Positions 24,333 to 33,179 are shown, counted from the stretch's first letter. The stretch is 38,514 bases of DNA from Phycisphaerales bacterium UBA6054 (GCA_002429045.1 DIYM01000082.1:1-38514), one strand, 5' to 3'. Notes: generated by a model from the sequence alone, not told the origin. Numbers and translations: made by a program.

Positions 24333-26926
24333 TGCGCCCCGATGAAGCGGCGCCACAGAACCCCGTGGCACGAGGCGTGAACTGGAAGGTCGCCAAGCAG
24401 ATCTTCACAGCCGCCCTTGATCTGCCGACGGCTGAGCGTGAGTCTTTCGTCAATGCCCAACTGCCCGACGACCCAGAGACCGCGTGCCAGGTCGCGTCGC
24501 TGCTCCGGGCCCATCGCAAGACCGACGCCTTCCTCGTCGAACCGAAGTGCCCTGACATCGATCACGCGGCCTCGCTGCCGGAACGCATCGGGCCCTACCG
24601 ACCGATCGAGCGCCTGGGTGAGGGCGGATTCGGTGTGGTGTACCGCGCTCACCAGTCGGAGCCGATCGAGCGTGATGTGGCGATCAAGCTGCTGCGCCCC
24701 GGGTTCGACACCCCGGAGATGCTCGCCCGATTCCGTGACGAGCGGCAGTACCTCGCAAAGCTCGATCACGGCGACATCGTCAAGGTGCTGGACGCGGGCG
24801 TTTCGGAAGACCACCGGGCCTATCTCGTGATGGAGTATGTGCCCGGCGAGCCAATCACGGCCGCCGCAAGCCGGTGTTCCCCTCGTGATCGGCTCAGGCT
24901 GATCGTTCGCGTCTGCCGGGTGGTGCACGCGATGCACCAACGCGGGGTGATCCACCGGGACCTCAAGCCGACCAACATCCTCGTGCAGGACGGGGATGAT
25001 CGCACCGAACCTCGTGTGCGGATCATCGATTTCGGCATCGCGGCCGCGGTCCAGCGGGCCGACCGGGAAGCCGTCACAGCCGTCGGAATGCCCCTGGGCA
25101 CGCCGCGGTATGCGAGCCCCGAGCAAACGGCCGGCGAAGCGGGCATCGACACGCGGACGGACGTGTACGCGTTGGGCATGCTGCTCTGCGAGGTGCTCAC
25201 GGGCAAGCTCCCGCGCCAAGCGGGCGCCTCCGAGGGATCCGCGGTCACGCGCCCGAGTGAACTCTTGCCCACCGATCGTTCGACACTCCGAGGGGACTTG
25301 GATCGCATCGTTCTCAAAGCCGTTGCATGGGATCCGGAGGAGCGGTACGACTCATCTGCTGCGCTCGCGGACGACATCGAGCGCTTTATGCGGGGCGAAC
25401 CGGTTCTCGCGACACGCCCCAGCACGATCTATACCGTGCGGAAGTTCGTCACGCGACGGCGCGGTGTCTCCGCGATTCTCGCCGCCAGCGCTCTCGCGAT
25501 CGTCGGGGGAGGTTCGTCGCTTTTGGTTGGGATCGACCGCGCCCGTACGGCACAGCTCGGGACCCTCGCCGCGCTTGCGGAAGCGACGGCCGAACGCGAT
25601 CGCGCAGACTCGATCAACAACTTCCTGCTCGTCGACGTCATCGAATCGATGAATCCCAACCTCACGGGCACCCCGATACCGCGCAGCGATGACCTGCTCG
25701 CGATGATGAGCGAGATGGGGGCATCAGCCTTCGCGGACGCCCCGGGCACGGCCTACGAGTTGCTCGACCGCGTGGGCGACGCGCAACGGTCCCTGGGGTT
25801 GTTTGATGAGACCGCGTTCTCCCGGGCCACCGCACTCGAAGCCGCCACTCGCGCGTTCGGGCCGTATGACGCGATCACGCTGGACAGCCGGATCGAGGCC
25901 CTCCTCTCGAGGCAGAATGCAAGGGACTTCGATGGGACCGCGGACGAGATGCGCCAGATTGTCCGCCTTACCCAGGAGCACCTCGGCGTCGATCATCCGA
26001 TCGCGTTGCGTGCTCGGATCCACGCCTTCCACCTCGCTCCGGACCTGGCCGCAGGTGAAGACCCCGCCGAAATGCCCATGATCATCGAGCGCGCCGGCTT
26101 GGGCGGATCGGCGGTCCATATCGAGGCGCTCGAGATTCTCGGCGACATGCTCAGCCAAGCCGGAGACCGACGCGGGACCGAGATGCTCGTCCGAGGCGTC
26201 GATCTCGCGACCGAGCTCTATGGGCCGACCGGCAATATCACACTCGAGATCGCCAACAGGATCGGAAAATCACTGCTCGAAAGCGGTCGGTACGACGACG
26301 CGGCGGCGGTTCTCCGCGGCGCATACGACGACTCATGCCGTGTTTACGGGGCAGGACGGCACATCCCGCAAACACTGCTCAATCAGATGGTTATCGCCGC
26401 ATACTCCGCGGGGCGCACCGAGGAGGGCTTGGATCTCGCCAAGAGCATGCACGAGATCGCCATCGCACGCGAGTCGGCGGACGAGAACTTTGCGAGTCTC
26501 AGCGCAATGACCATCGCGCAAGGCTACGAAGAACTCGGAAAGTACGACGAAGCCGTGCCATGGCGACGCCAACGTCTCGAACGCATCCTCTCGGCGTCTG
26601 ATGATGCCGTGACACATCAAACGGCTCGCTCGCTGTACATCATGACCCTTGTCGGAGCGGGGCGGATCGATCAAGCGGCGGCCGAGTATGGCATGCTCCG
26701 AGGAGCCAAGGCGCCGCGCGATGGGTTCCGCCTGAGTGCGACGATCTCACTCGCGCGCGGCCTGAAGAAGATCGGACGGATCGGAGAAGCCTCCACGATC
26801 TTGCGTGAGGAGCGTGAGAGCGAAGCCTACACGGCGGATTCACTCGCGCTCCTCGATCGGTGGATAGCCCACCTCGGGAGCAATCTGGAGCAACCGGCCC
26901 AGCAGCCACAGCACGGGATCGAGTGA
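24332..26926 (+). CDS. Transmembrane Ser/Thr protein kinase with TPR-like C-terminal domain
   Basis: From ATG 24332 the protein has 864 residues; GTG 24329, in the same frame, is equally possible, and either overlaps the sigma factor stop with GGAG just upstream. The kinase domain spans about 87-350: glycine loop GEGGFGVV (96-103), Lys119 in VAIKLL, HRDLKPTN from His208 with catalytic Asp210, DFG, and GTPRYASPEQ in the activation segment. It is therefore predicted active. A membrane helix follows at about 377-400. The C-terminal 450 residues are mostly alpha-helical with TPR-like repeats (for example QGYEELGKYDEAVPWRRQRL) and would lie outside the cytoplasm or sense a ligand. Coupling to the ECF gene suggests it phosphorylates that sigma factor or an associated protein. 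Confidence 0.9.
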   Translation: MRPDEAAPQNPVARGVNWKVAKQIFTAALDLPTAERESFVNAQLPDDPETACQVASLLRAHRKTDAFLVEPKCPDIDHAASLPERIGPYRPIERLGEGGFGVVYRAHQSEPIERDVAIKLLRPGFDTPEMLARFRDERQYLAKLDHGDIVKVLDAGVSEDHRAYLVMEYVPGEPITAAASRCSPRDRLRLIVRVCRVVHAMHQRGVIHRDLKPTNILVQDGDDRTEPRVRIIDFGIAAAVQRADREAVTAVGMPLGTPRYASPEQTAGEAGIDTRTDVYALGMLLCEVLTGKLPRQAGASEGSAVTRPSELLPTDRSTLRGDLDRIVLKAVAWDPEERYDSSAALADDIERFMRGEPVLATRPSTIYTVRKFVTRRRGVSAILAASALAIVGGGSSLLVGIDRARTAQLGTLAALAEATAERDRADSINNFLLVDVIESMNPNLTGTPIPRSDDLLAMMSEMGASAFADAPGTAYELLDRVGDAQRSLGLFDETAFSRATALEAATRAFGPYDAITLDSRIEALLSRQNARDFDGTADEMRQIVRLTQEHLGVDHPIALRARIHAFHLAPDLAAGEDPAEMPMIIERAGLGGSAVHIEALEILGDMLSQAGDRRGTEMLVRGVDLATELYGPTGNITLEIANRIGKSLLESGRYDDAAAVLRGAYDDSCRVYGAGRHIPQTLLNQMVIAAYSAGRTEEGLDLAKSMHEIAIARESADENFASLSAMTIAQGYEELGKYDEAVPWRRQRLERILSASDDAVTHQTARSLYIMTLVGAGRIDQAAAEYGMLRGAKAPRDGFRLSATISLARGLKKIGRIGEASTILREERESEAYTADSLALLDRWIAHLGSNLEQPAQQPQHGIE

Positions 26927-27621
26927 TCCGAACCCATTGAATCGAGCGCGATATCGGGGAGCCGGGGCGATCCTTCGCGTGGCGGTCGTCCTCTCGTGCG
27001 CCGCTCGTCCTGGGAGGCGTATACCCCGCCCGCATCGATCCGGCCCACCCGGTGAGCAGGTTTTCGGGGCGGCATGCTCGACAGCAACGGCCCCGGAAGA
27101 CGAGGCGGCTTCTTCCGCAAGAACAGGCCGGACGGTTCGCAGAAACTCCACCGGCTCGCTGCCACCACACAAGGCTACCCGTGGCCGGAGGATGCCTGAT
27201 GCCAGACGCGTGCTCGGGCGTGCGCCGGGCACGGCACAACCCGCCCAACGGATGCCATCGCGCCAACGCGCCAAGACGGGTTCCGTGCGGAGAATCCGGC
27301 GGAGCTCATGCCGGGGCGCCGAAGCTGGCCGACCTGCCACTGATTCTGGATACAGGCGTTCAGTCCACCAAGAAGCCGGGTTCCCAGGACCGGAACCCGG
27401 CTTCCGTTGCTGAAGCGTAGAGGGCGTGATCCGGACCGCCCGCGATTTTCGCAACCCGTCTCCGGCTCGCGGATGAGACATGAAACTCTTCAGATTCGCC
27501 CCAGGGGCATGTCCTGCGGGACGCCGGCTCTTCGCTTTGTCATATGGGGTTCGACGCCGACCCGCAACAGCGATGTGCTCATCGCCTGGAAGCGCCGAAC
27601 CCAACGCGTGCAACCAGGCAG
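26927..27621. other. Non-coding stretch
   Basis: Between the kinase gene and the conserved leader at 27622 I see no convincing gene. A 41-codon frame at 27074-27199 lacks a ribosome binding site and known motifs. Long frames on both strands here are likely GC-driven. The only clear structure is the hairpin at 27372-27404. Confidence 0.5.
27372..27404. terminator. Perfect 13-bp hairpin, probable terminator
   Basis: GAAGCCGGGTTCC and its exact complement GGAACCCGGCTTC are separated by the 7-base loop CAGGACC. An A-rich flank lies upstream and only a short T content lies downstream. It would form a very stable RNA hairpin about 450 bases after the kinase stop and may end that operon or isolate the next gene. 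Confidence 0.5.
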
Positions 27622-27670
27622 TCCGTATCACCCCCTCCAATGTACAGAACACAGACCAGAAGGTAGAAAC
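27622..27670 (+). repeat. Conserved leader shared with 23432-23480
   Basis: This 49-base block before the second VPxPG-tailed gene matches the leader of the first (minus strand 23432-23480). The shared features are TATCAC/CATCAC, CCCTCC and ACCAGAA(A/G)GTAG. It includes the only candidate ribosome binding site, AAGGT. Confidence 0.6.
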
Positions 27671-27674
27671 CGAG

Positions 27675-28448
27675 ATGCACACAAACAAAGCCGGTATGTT
27701 CGATGTGGCCCTTGGCGCCGGTGCGCTTTTCTTCACCCCTGCCGCTTCGGGCGGCGTTTTCAATACGTTCGATGACCGTTCCGGCTGGCTTGCGGCGGTG
27801 TCTGGCCCGATTATCGCCGAGGGGTTCGAGGGGCGGGACGCTCTCGGCCCGCTCGATGCGCCGTCGATCTTCGAGACCGGCCTCGGCGTCGCGGCGACCG
27901 GACCGGCGACCGACACCTCGCTGGTCGAGTCGGGCGACCCGTTCAACATCGGCTTGCAGAACACCACCGTGGGCGGATCGCAGTATGTCCGCTTCGGCGG
28001 CCCTGGCGGATTTTCTGGTGACTACACCATGCAGTTCCTGCTCCCCCAGAGCACGAGCGCCTTCGGCTTCGATATCTCGGATTGGGAGCCGGGCCTGATC
28101 GCAGACGGGCAGCAGGGCGCCAGTGTCGCGTTACTCAACGATGGTGAACTCGTCATCGGATTCAACCTGGGCTCGACCCAAGATGTTTCCGGCACCCTCG
28201 CCTTCATCGGGTTCACCTCCGACACGTTCGTGTTCAATGAGGTACGGTTCACGGTGAAAGAGGTCTTCGATCCGAGCTTCGGAGCCGCATCCTTCGACAT
28301 CACCGGCGTGGATGAGGTGTCGTGGGCCGTGCCTTCGCCGGGTGGTGCCGCGGCGTTTGTTCTCGCGGGAGTACTCGCAAGCCGCCGCCGCCGAGAGGAA
28401 GACACCAGCTTGTATGGAAGCCAGATCCCCTGCGCGAGCTTGCACTGA
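27675..28448 (+). CDS. Paralogous exported protein with VPxPG–RRRR tail and C-terminal extension
   Basis: With ATG 27675 the product has 257 residues and a signal peptide (KAGMFDVALGAGALFFTPAA). It is clearly paralogous to the protein at 22711-23427 along its whole length: EGFEGRDALGPLDAP, LQNTTVGGSQYVRFGG, AFGFDISDWEPGL and DITGVDEVSWAVPSPGG are shared almost word for word. The sorting tail VPSPGG, helix and RRRR-like cluster is followed by about 22 further residues ending CASLH, whereas the paralogue stops right after the Arg cluster. Loss of the original stop is the likely cause, and the extra tail could disturb sorting. The start was chosen for the signal peptide and conserved leader; the frame is open upstream. 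Confidence 0.8.
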   Translation: MHTNKAGMFDVALGAGALFFTPAASGGVFNTFDDRSGWLAAVSGPIIAEGFEGRDALGPLDAPSIFETGLGVAATGPATDTSLVESGDPFNIGLQNTTVGGSQYVRFGGPGGFSGDYTMQFLLPQSTSAFGFDISDWEPGLIADGQQGASVALLNDGELVIGFNLGSTQDVSGTLAFIGFTSDTFVFNEVRFTVKEVFDPSFGAASFDITGVDEVSWAVPSPGGAAAFVLAGVLASRRRREEDTSLYGSQIPCASLH

Positions 28449-28696
28449 CGCCTGATGGGCGCACAAGGCTATTGGCCGAAAGTCACAATGGAGGAGTGTC
28501 CCACATGCGTGCGACGACCATTCGAATGAGCGAAGAGGGGCCGCGCCGGTCCGCAACAGCGCCGGCGCCTCTGGCCGCGCCAAGGGCGACGGTGACGCGA
28601 TCATTGACGGCACAACCTCACACCGATTCGTGTGAGGATTGGGCTGATCGGAGTAGGCATCGATTCATAGAACGATCCGGTGGGTGCGTGCATTCA

Positions 28697-29632
28697 ATGC
28701 TCCTCATCGCCCTCGCCTGCCTCATCGGTTGTTCCCAGCGGACTGTCGATCCTCGATGGCCTGGAGCAGCAATCAGTGCAGGCGACCGGGCGATCGTTGA
28801 TGCGGCGGTGCGGGTATCGCTCGGGCTGGGTGATCTGGATCCTGTCGGGACTGAACAGTTCGGGCTCGTCACGGAACTCGATCTTTCGCGGGCACCGTTC
28901 AGTGATCACGGTGCCGCGTGGCTGGCCGACAGCCGCACGGGATTCCGTCGGCTGGATACGTTGTACATCGGCGGCGAGCAGTTCAGTGACAAAGGAATCG
29001 CGCACTTGTCGCGACGCGGAGCGGGTCTGGACTCACTTGCGAACCTGTATGTCATTGGCACGTCCGTGACGGACGCGGGTTTGGAAGATCTCTCGCGAGA
29101 CGGAACGGGGCTTTCCAAACTCGTGAAGCTGAACTTGCACAGCACCGCGGTGAGCGATGCCGGCCTCCGGCACCTCGCACGCGCCGGAACCGGGCTCGAG
29201 CACCTAACAGTTCTCAACGTGGGCGGGACACGCATCACCGATGATGGGATCCGCTACCTCGCCCGGCGCGCGACCGGCCTGAGCCGCCTAGCAACCCTCG
29301 ACATCGGACGGACCTCGGTTTCTGATGCCGCACTGGCGGCACTCGCGCGCCCCGACACCGGTCTTGCCAGGCTTGAAACACTCTACGCGTATGAGACCCG
29401 TGTGACCGACGACGGCGTTCTCGCGCTCGCGCGATCAGACACGGGCAGCCACCAGTTGCAATCACTGATCCTCTGGGAAACCGGAATCACCGATGCATGC
29501 CTGCCCGATCTTCTCGGCCCGGATTCCGGGCTCTCGTCGTTGCGATCGGTGAGTGTGCACGGAACTAGCGTGACGGATGAGGGGATGGCGACCGCGCAAC
29601 GCACAGCGCCGGGCGTAGTGATCGAACGCTGA
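28697..29632 (+). CDS. Leucine-rich-repeat lipoprotein
   Basis: Starting at ATG 28697 (or GTG 28688 in frame) gives a lipoprotein signal, MLLIALACLIGC, with Cys as the lipidation site; longer starts upstream at 28505 would bury it. The 311-residue protein then contains eight tandem repeats of exactly 28 residues with the pattern GLxxLxxLxLxxTxVxDAGLxxLARxxT. This is an LRR of the ribonuclease-inhibitor-like type frequent in planctomycetes. Such repeats form a curved binding surface, so a surface-attached recognition role is plausible but the ligand is unknown. No strong ribosome binding site is visible. The 248 bases between the previous gene and this start hold no clear feature. Confidence 0.8.
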   Translation: MLLIALACLIGCSQRTVDPRWPGAAISAGDRAIVDAAVRVSLGLGDLDPVGTEQFGLVTELDLSRAPFSDHGAAWLADSRTGFRRLDTLYIGGEQFSDKGIAHLSRRGAGLDSLANLYVIGTSVTDAGLEDLSRDGTGLSKLVKLNLHSTAVSDAGLRHLARAGTGLEHLTVLNVGGTRITDDGIRYLARRATGLSRLATLDIGRTSVSDAALAALARPDTGLARLETLYAYETRVTDDGVLALARSDTGSHQLQSLILWETGITDACLPDLLGPDSGLSSLRSVSVHGTSVTDEGMATAQRTAPGVVIER

Positions 29633-29643
29633 GCTTCGGACCC

Positions 29644-29663
29644 CTCGATCGTGCATGATCGAG
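29644..29663. terminator. Inverted repeat after the LRR gene
   Basis: Perfect 7-base arms CTCGATC and GATCGAG enclose GTGCAT, 11 bases past the stop of the LRR lipoprotein gene. There is no T-run, so termination is only suggested by position. Confidence 0.35.
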
Positions 29664-29729
29664 AACCAGAGCTGTCACCAAAGCTCCCCCCACCCGAGGC
29701 GCGATCACAATCCGGTGCCCGCGGCCAAC

Positions 29730-30017
29730 CTATCGCATGACGCCTGGCCGCCCAGCCCTTCTCGACCCGCTGCCGTCGTGCTTCTGAGCAATGAGTTTGC
29801 GGTGCCAGCGGAGCATGGTGTCGCGCGTGACGATCGAGCAAATCTCGGAGAGGGCTTTGCGTCCGATGGCCCTGCCCACCACGGCGAGTCGCCGGCGTTG
29901 GTCGTCGTTGAGCCGGATGCGCTTCGGGCCGAGCTGCTCGCGGAGGACCTGGTTCTCGGCTTTCAGGCACTCAACCACGCGCTGTTGATGCTCGTTGAGC
30001 ATGCCGGCGAAGATCAC
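29730..30017 (-). pseudogene. Transposase N-terminal fragment
   Basis: The 95-residue frame (GTG start) contains CLKAENQVLREQLGPKRIRL, DDQRRRLAVVGRAIGRKAL, TRDTMLRWHRKLIAQKHDGS and RRAGRPGV. This is the N-terminal helix-turn-helix region of integrase-core (DDE) transposases of the type common in planctomycetes. In intact copies the RPG motif is followed by the catalytic DDE domain. Here the frame stops after VMR, and only about 90 bases remain before the LRR gene, so the catalytic domain is absent. I see no terminal inverted repeats. It marks the left edge of the lower-GC accessory region. Confidence 0.75.
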
Positions 30018-30171
30018 GCTGAGGAGTTGTCAGGGGTGGAGGGTCGTTCGCATCGATCAGGATACGGCTTGAACGGCTGCAAACGGCCTCGGCCGAGTTT
30101 TTGGACCCAACGGGATTCAATAACCCGTACTCAGGCGGTGCAAACGGATGGTTCAGCGAGCTACCGAACGA

Positions 30172-32061
30172 TCAGGGCGGTGCACCCAGCAAATGGCCTT
30201 TGGGCAGTCCATCCAACATCGTCTCGGCCTTCTCCAGATACAACGCCGCGTGATCCTGGTTTCCGCCGTCTAGGAGTTGCCGCGCAGCAAGGACATGCCA
30301 GAGCGCGGTACTGAATGTACGGTCGCCGCCCTGCCAAAGCTGATCCGCTTCAGCGATCGCGATCCCGGTTGAATCCTCAAGGAGCGCGTTGCGGAGCTCA
30401 TGGTCTGCCGCTTCGAGTGTTTCGACCAGCGTCAAGATGTAGAGTACTCTGACTGGGTCAGTCGATTCGATCGCCAGGATTTCGTGCTGCCAGTCACGGA
30501 TGACTGATATGGTCCGCTCAACAGACGACCGGATAGTTTCCTCGGCTTGCCGTACGCGCTCATTGGCGATCCGCTCCCGGACATCCGATCCCTGGTTGAT
30601 CGCCACAGATTCAGAAAGCCGGTTTCCAAGGCTCTGCAGTTGAGCCCTGTGAGCCTCCACCAATCGCTGACGTTCGGCCAGCGAGGCATCCTGAACGAGC
30701 TGAATCTTCTTCTGGTGCCGTGCATCAAGCAGTGAGAGTCCGAGCACGGCCAAGGCCAACAACACCAAGAGCGCAACGGTCGCTGGTCCATAGTGCCGTC
30801 GGATCCACATAGCCACGCGGACTTCCGTCGGTGCACATCGACTTGCAGGCTCTTTCGCGAGATAACGCTCGATCCGGTCCTGGACAATCGCCATGGACAC
30901 AGGCCGATCGGATGCGGATTCGCTCGTACATTCCGTGATGAGCGATCTGATCGCCGGTGGCAGCGTGGACAGATTCGGATCTTGACGACTCGCGTCCCCA
31001 CCGAGGAAGTCCATGGCATCGTTGAAGGCGACGCCGTTCAATGGCTGGTCGGTCAACACCCAACCGAGCAGCGCACCGAACTGATAGATGTCGCTGGACG
31101 GAATGCAGGGTTTTCCGCGATACACCTCGGGCGCCATGCAACCCCCAGGATTGAGAGGGCCATAAGCCATCGCGTCCACATCACCGATACCTGCACGTTC
31201 TCCTGGTTCGCGCCAGATCAGGCTGAACCGCCCATCATGCGTGATGCAAAGATTCCTTGGGCTGATGTCGCCGTGGACCCAGCCGCTCGCATGAATCCGC
31301 GCAACTGCGTGGGCGATCTCTGCAAAGTCACGGAGCAATCGTTCGGGGTCGGAATGCTTGCCATTGGTGTTCTGTTCGTTCCGACGATAAACCACCCCTT
31401 CACCCGCGATGTAGAATGAGCCGTTCTGAGACGTTCCTCGCTCTCGCTCGGGTGCGATACCGCAGGTCGCCGAAAGTCGGGGACGATGTGATTCATACTG
31501 CTTCTCCGACTCGTCTGAGCGGAAGATGTTGATCCAAACCGGCCGAGGTCCCCCCGCCTCATCTGGAAGCAGTTCCGTGGCTTCGTACAGAGCCGATCTT
31601 GGTGTTCGATCAACCAGACGTTCTAGACGGAACCTCAACTCATCGTGATCGAAGCCCTCACCAAAGCCGCATGGCAACTCAACGTCGCGAAGGGAAGGAT
31701 CACCCGGGGCACCAAGCTTCACCCACTCTTCTTTGAGCTGTGCAACCATTTTTCTGGCAAGCGGATGGCTCGCCGCGATGGCATCAGCGTACTTCATTGG
31801 ATTCTGCTGTAGTGCAGCCGCGACATCCGTGGACAGGTCGATCGCGGCTCTCAGCAGATCGGAAGACTCAAAGATCCAGGGGAAGGCCCGCCTAATCTCT
31901 TCAAAGTCGAGTAGCTGGCGGCTCTGACGTCGATAATCGGCGTACTGGGCGATGATCGCTAGAGCTTCGTCCTCTCGGTCCGCCGTCAATCCATCAACGA
32001 TATCGCGGAGGTCGAACGGATTTCCTTGTGCGATCTCGGATTGAAGACGCTGTGACCACAT
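30172..32061 (-). CDS. Membrane-anchored pseudokinase
   Basis: The 629-residue protein has a Ser/Thr-kinase-like domain at about 180-400, then a single membrane helix near 425-445 (PATVALLVLLALAVLGLSLL) and a charged coiled-coil-like domain to the end. The catalytic loop is retained as HGDISPRN (His263, Asp265, Asn270), but three essentials are missing. The glycine loop is not seen, the VAxK lysine is replaced by VWINIF, and the DFG motif reads LIWREPG. APEVY of the activation-segment end is present. It is probably catalytically dead and acts as a scaffold or sensor. The N-terminal 170 residues have no known match. Its neighbour is a phage-repressor-like HTH gene 30 bases upstream on the same strand, so they may form an operon. 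Confidence 0.75.
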   Translation of the reverse strand: MWSQRLQSEIAQGNPFDLRDIVDGLTADREDEALAIIAQYADYRRQSRQLLDFEEIRRAFPWIFESSDLLRAAIDLSTDVAAALQQNPMKYADAIAASHPLARKMVAQLKEEWVKLGAPGDPSLRDVELPCGFGEGFDHDELRFRLERLVDRTPRSALYEATELLPDEAGGPRPVWINIFRSDESEKQYESHRPRLSATCGIAPERERGTSQNGSFYIAGEGVVYRRNEQNTNGKHSDPERLLRDFAEIAHAVARIHASGWVHGDISPRNLCITHDGRFSLIWREPGERAGIGDVDAMAYGPLNPGGCMAPEVYRGKPCIPSSDIYQFGALLGWVLTDQPLNGVAFNDAMDFLGGDASRQDPNLSTLPPAIRSLITECTSESASDRPVSMAIVQDRIERYLAKEPASRCAPTEVRVAMWIRRHYGPATVALLVLLALAVLGLSLLDARHQKKIQLVQDASLAERQRLVEAHRAQLQSLGNRLSESVAINQGSDVRERIANERVRQAEETIRSSVERTISVIRDWQHEILAIESTDPVRVLYILTLVETLEAADHELRNALLEDSTGIAIAEADQLWQGGDRTFSTALWHVLAARQLLDGGNQDHAALYLEKAETMLDGLPKGHLLGAPP

Positions 32062-32091
32062 AGATATAGGATATCACCTAGATTGGTTCTC

Positions 32092-32517
32092 TCAAACGCG
32101 CTGCGGGCCTGCCATCTGAGACTTCACAGTGGAGCCGCCCGTTTCAGTTGGTGTGGGATCCGCCGACTGTGATCGAAGAGATCGATCCGTGGTGAGGATG
32201 TGCTCGATCGCGATCAGGCGCGATTCGACCCTGGCGAAGCGTTCGGCCCATGCCTCGGCGAATCGGTCGGAGTCGAGATCAGCCAGCAGTTCGCTCTTGA
32301 GTTCTTCTCGCGTGCGTGGCCCCTCACCAAGGATGAGCCAGTCGGCGAGCACGTTGTATCTGAGGCATACTTGACGGATGAACTCAACGCTTGGTTTGCC
32401 ACCCTTCAGGTAGCGGCGGACGGATTCTCTGTTCACACCCGTCGTGTAGGAAACCTCGCGCGTATTTTGGCCCTTGGTCGCGACTCGAATCCTGGCCGTC
32501 AGATTGGGATCGTTCAT
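32092..32517 (-). CDS. Phage CI-type HTH regulator
   Basis: The 141-residue protein has an N-terminal helix-turn-helix (NTREVSYTTGVNRESVRRYL) followed by PSVEFIRQVCLRYNV and DWLILGEGP. This is the signature of the bacteriophage CI repressor HTH family (PF07022 type). The C-terminal part (residues 70-120) is helical with heptad-like hydrophobics and may dimerise; there is no peptidase or ligand-binding domain. It is transcribed away from a small secreted Cys-rich gene across a 219-base region with several palindromes, and leads into the pseudokinase gene 30 bases on. A second protein of the same design is encoded at 34201. The likely role is repression of the divergent genes, but that is inferred. 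Confidence 0.75.
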   Translation of the reverse strand: MNDPNLTARIRVATKGQNTREVSYTTGVNRESVRRYLKGGKPSVEFIRQVCLRYNVLADWLILGEGPRTREELKSELLADLDSDRFAEAWAERFARVESRLIAIEHILTTDRSLRSQSADPTPTETGGSTVKSQMAGPQRV

Positions 32518-32550
32518 CAGCCCAGTCTAACCCGCAGGCCGCGCGTTACA

Positions 32551-32669
32551 ACTCGTTCGAGTGGCGGCACACAGTCACAGATGTGTGTCAAAATCACGTC
32601 TGCATGCCCAGTTTCTGCACACATTCGTGCTGTCGAGTGAAGAGTTGCGCTCTCGTGTGCCACGGCACA
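32551..32669. promoter_or_regulatory. Palindrome-rich divergent promoter region
   Basis: Between the HTH gene and the Cys-rich gene lie three perfect small inverted repeats: ACTCG-TT-CGAGT at 32551-32562, CACACA-8-TGTGTG at 32568-32587, and TGTGCC-AC-GGCACA at 32656-32669. There is also an imperfect pair, CAGATGTG/CACGTCTG, at 32578-32602. The first is 34 bases upstream of the HTH start and would suit autoregulation. I could not place convincing -35/-10 elements. Confidence 0.4.
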
Positions 32670-32736
32670 TCTTGGTGATCTATGACCCCATTCTGATCCC
32701 TTTCAAGCCGCACAGACGGCGGAAAGGAGTTTCAGC

Positions 32737-33081
32737 ATGGCAGGTTTGTTTGTTTCGGTGTGTATGTCTGTCGCAGGCATCTTGGGGTCACCCGCGGCGC
32801 CGAGCGACGGCACGGTCGGGTGCGATCCTGCGCCAGTCGGGGCCACCGCAGAATGCATCGAGTGCCTCAACAAGGCGTGCGGAGCCTACGAGACCGACCT
32901 TGAAAACTGTGGCAGCAGCCAGCAGTGCGCCGCGGCAGCAAGGGCTGCCTACCGGCTTCAGAAGTCGCTGTGCAACTGCGATCCGGTGGTGAAGCGATTG
33001 ATCGGATCCCTGCCAATCTCGAGTCAGGAACTCGTCCTTGAGTTCCTAGTTGGCCAGAGAGCGGCCGACACACAGATCTGA
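32737..33081 (+). CDS. Small secreted cysteine-rich protein
   Basis: The 114-residue protein has an excellent ribosome binding site (AAAGGAG, seven bases before ATG). It begins with a signal peptide (AGLFVSVCMSVAGILG) with likely cleavage near residue 20. The mature part has eight cysteines in the pattern CxxCxxxxC, C, C, CxC (for example ECIECLNKACGAYE and KSLCNCDP), suggesting a disulfide-stabilised helical domain. I recognise no family. It is transcribed divergently from a CI-type HTH gene and followed by a good intrinsic terminator, so it is probably a single-gene unit under that regulator. A secreted effector, signal or toxin is possible, but there is no direct evidence. Confidence 0.7.
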   Translation: MAGLFVSVCMSVAGILGSPAAPSDGTVGCDPAPVGATAECIECLNKACGAYETDLENCGSSQQCAAAARAAYRLQKSLCNCDPVVKRLIGSLPISSQELVLEFLVGQRAADTQI

Positions 33082-33179
33082 CGGCTTCCGTCGATTTCTG
33101 TGTCAATCTGCAAACTGAGGCCAAAGTGGTGTACGTTCATGTTCGGCTAGGGCCAATCTCGATCGATACATCTCTCCTC

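Noticed and set aside
26840..27967. Minus-strand frame of 375 codons
   Set aside because: It covers the kinase end, a hairpin and the antisense of a clear exported protein, with no motif of its own.
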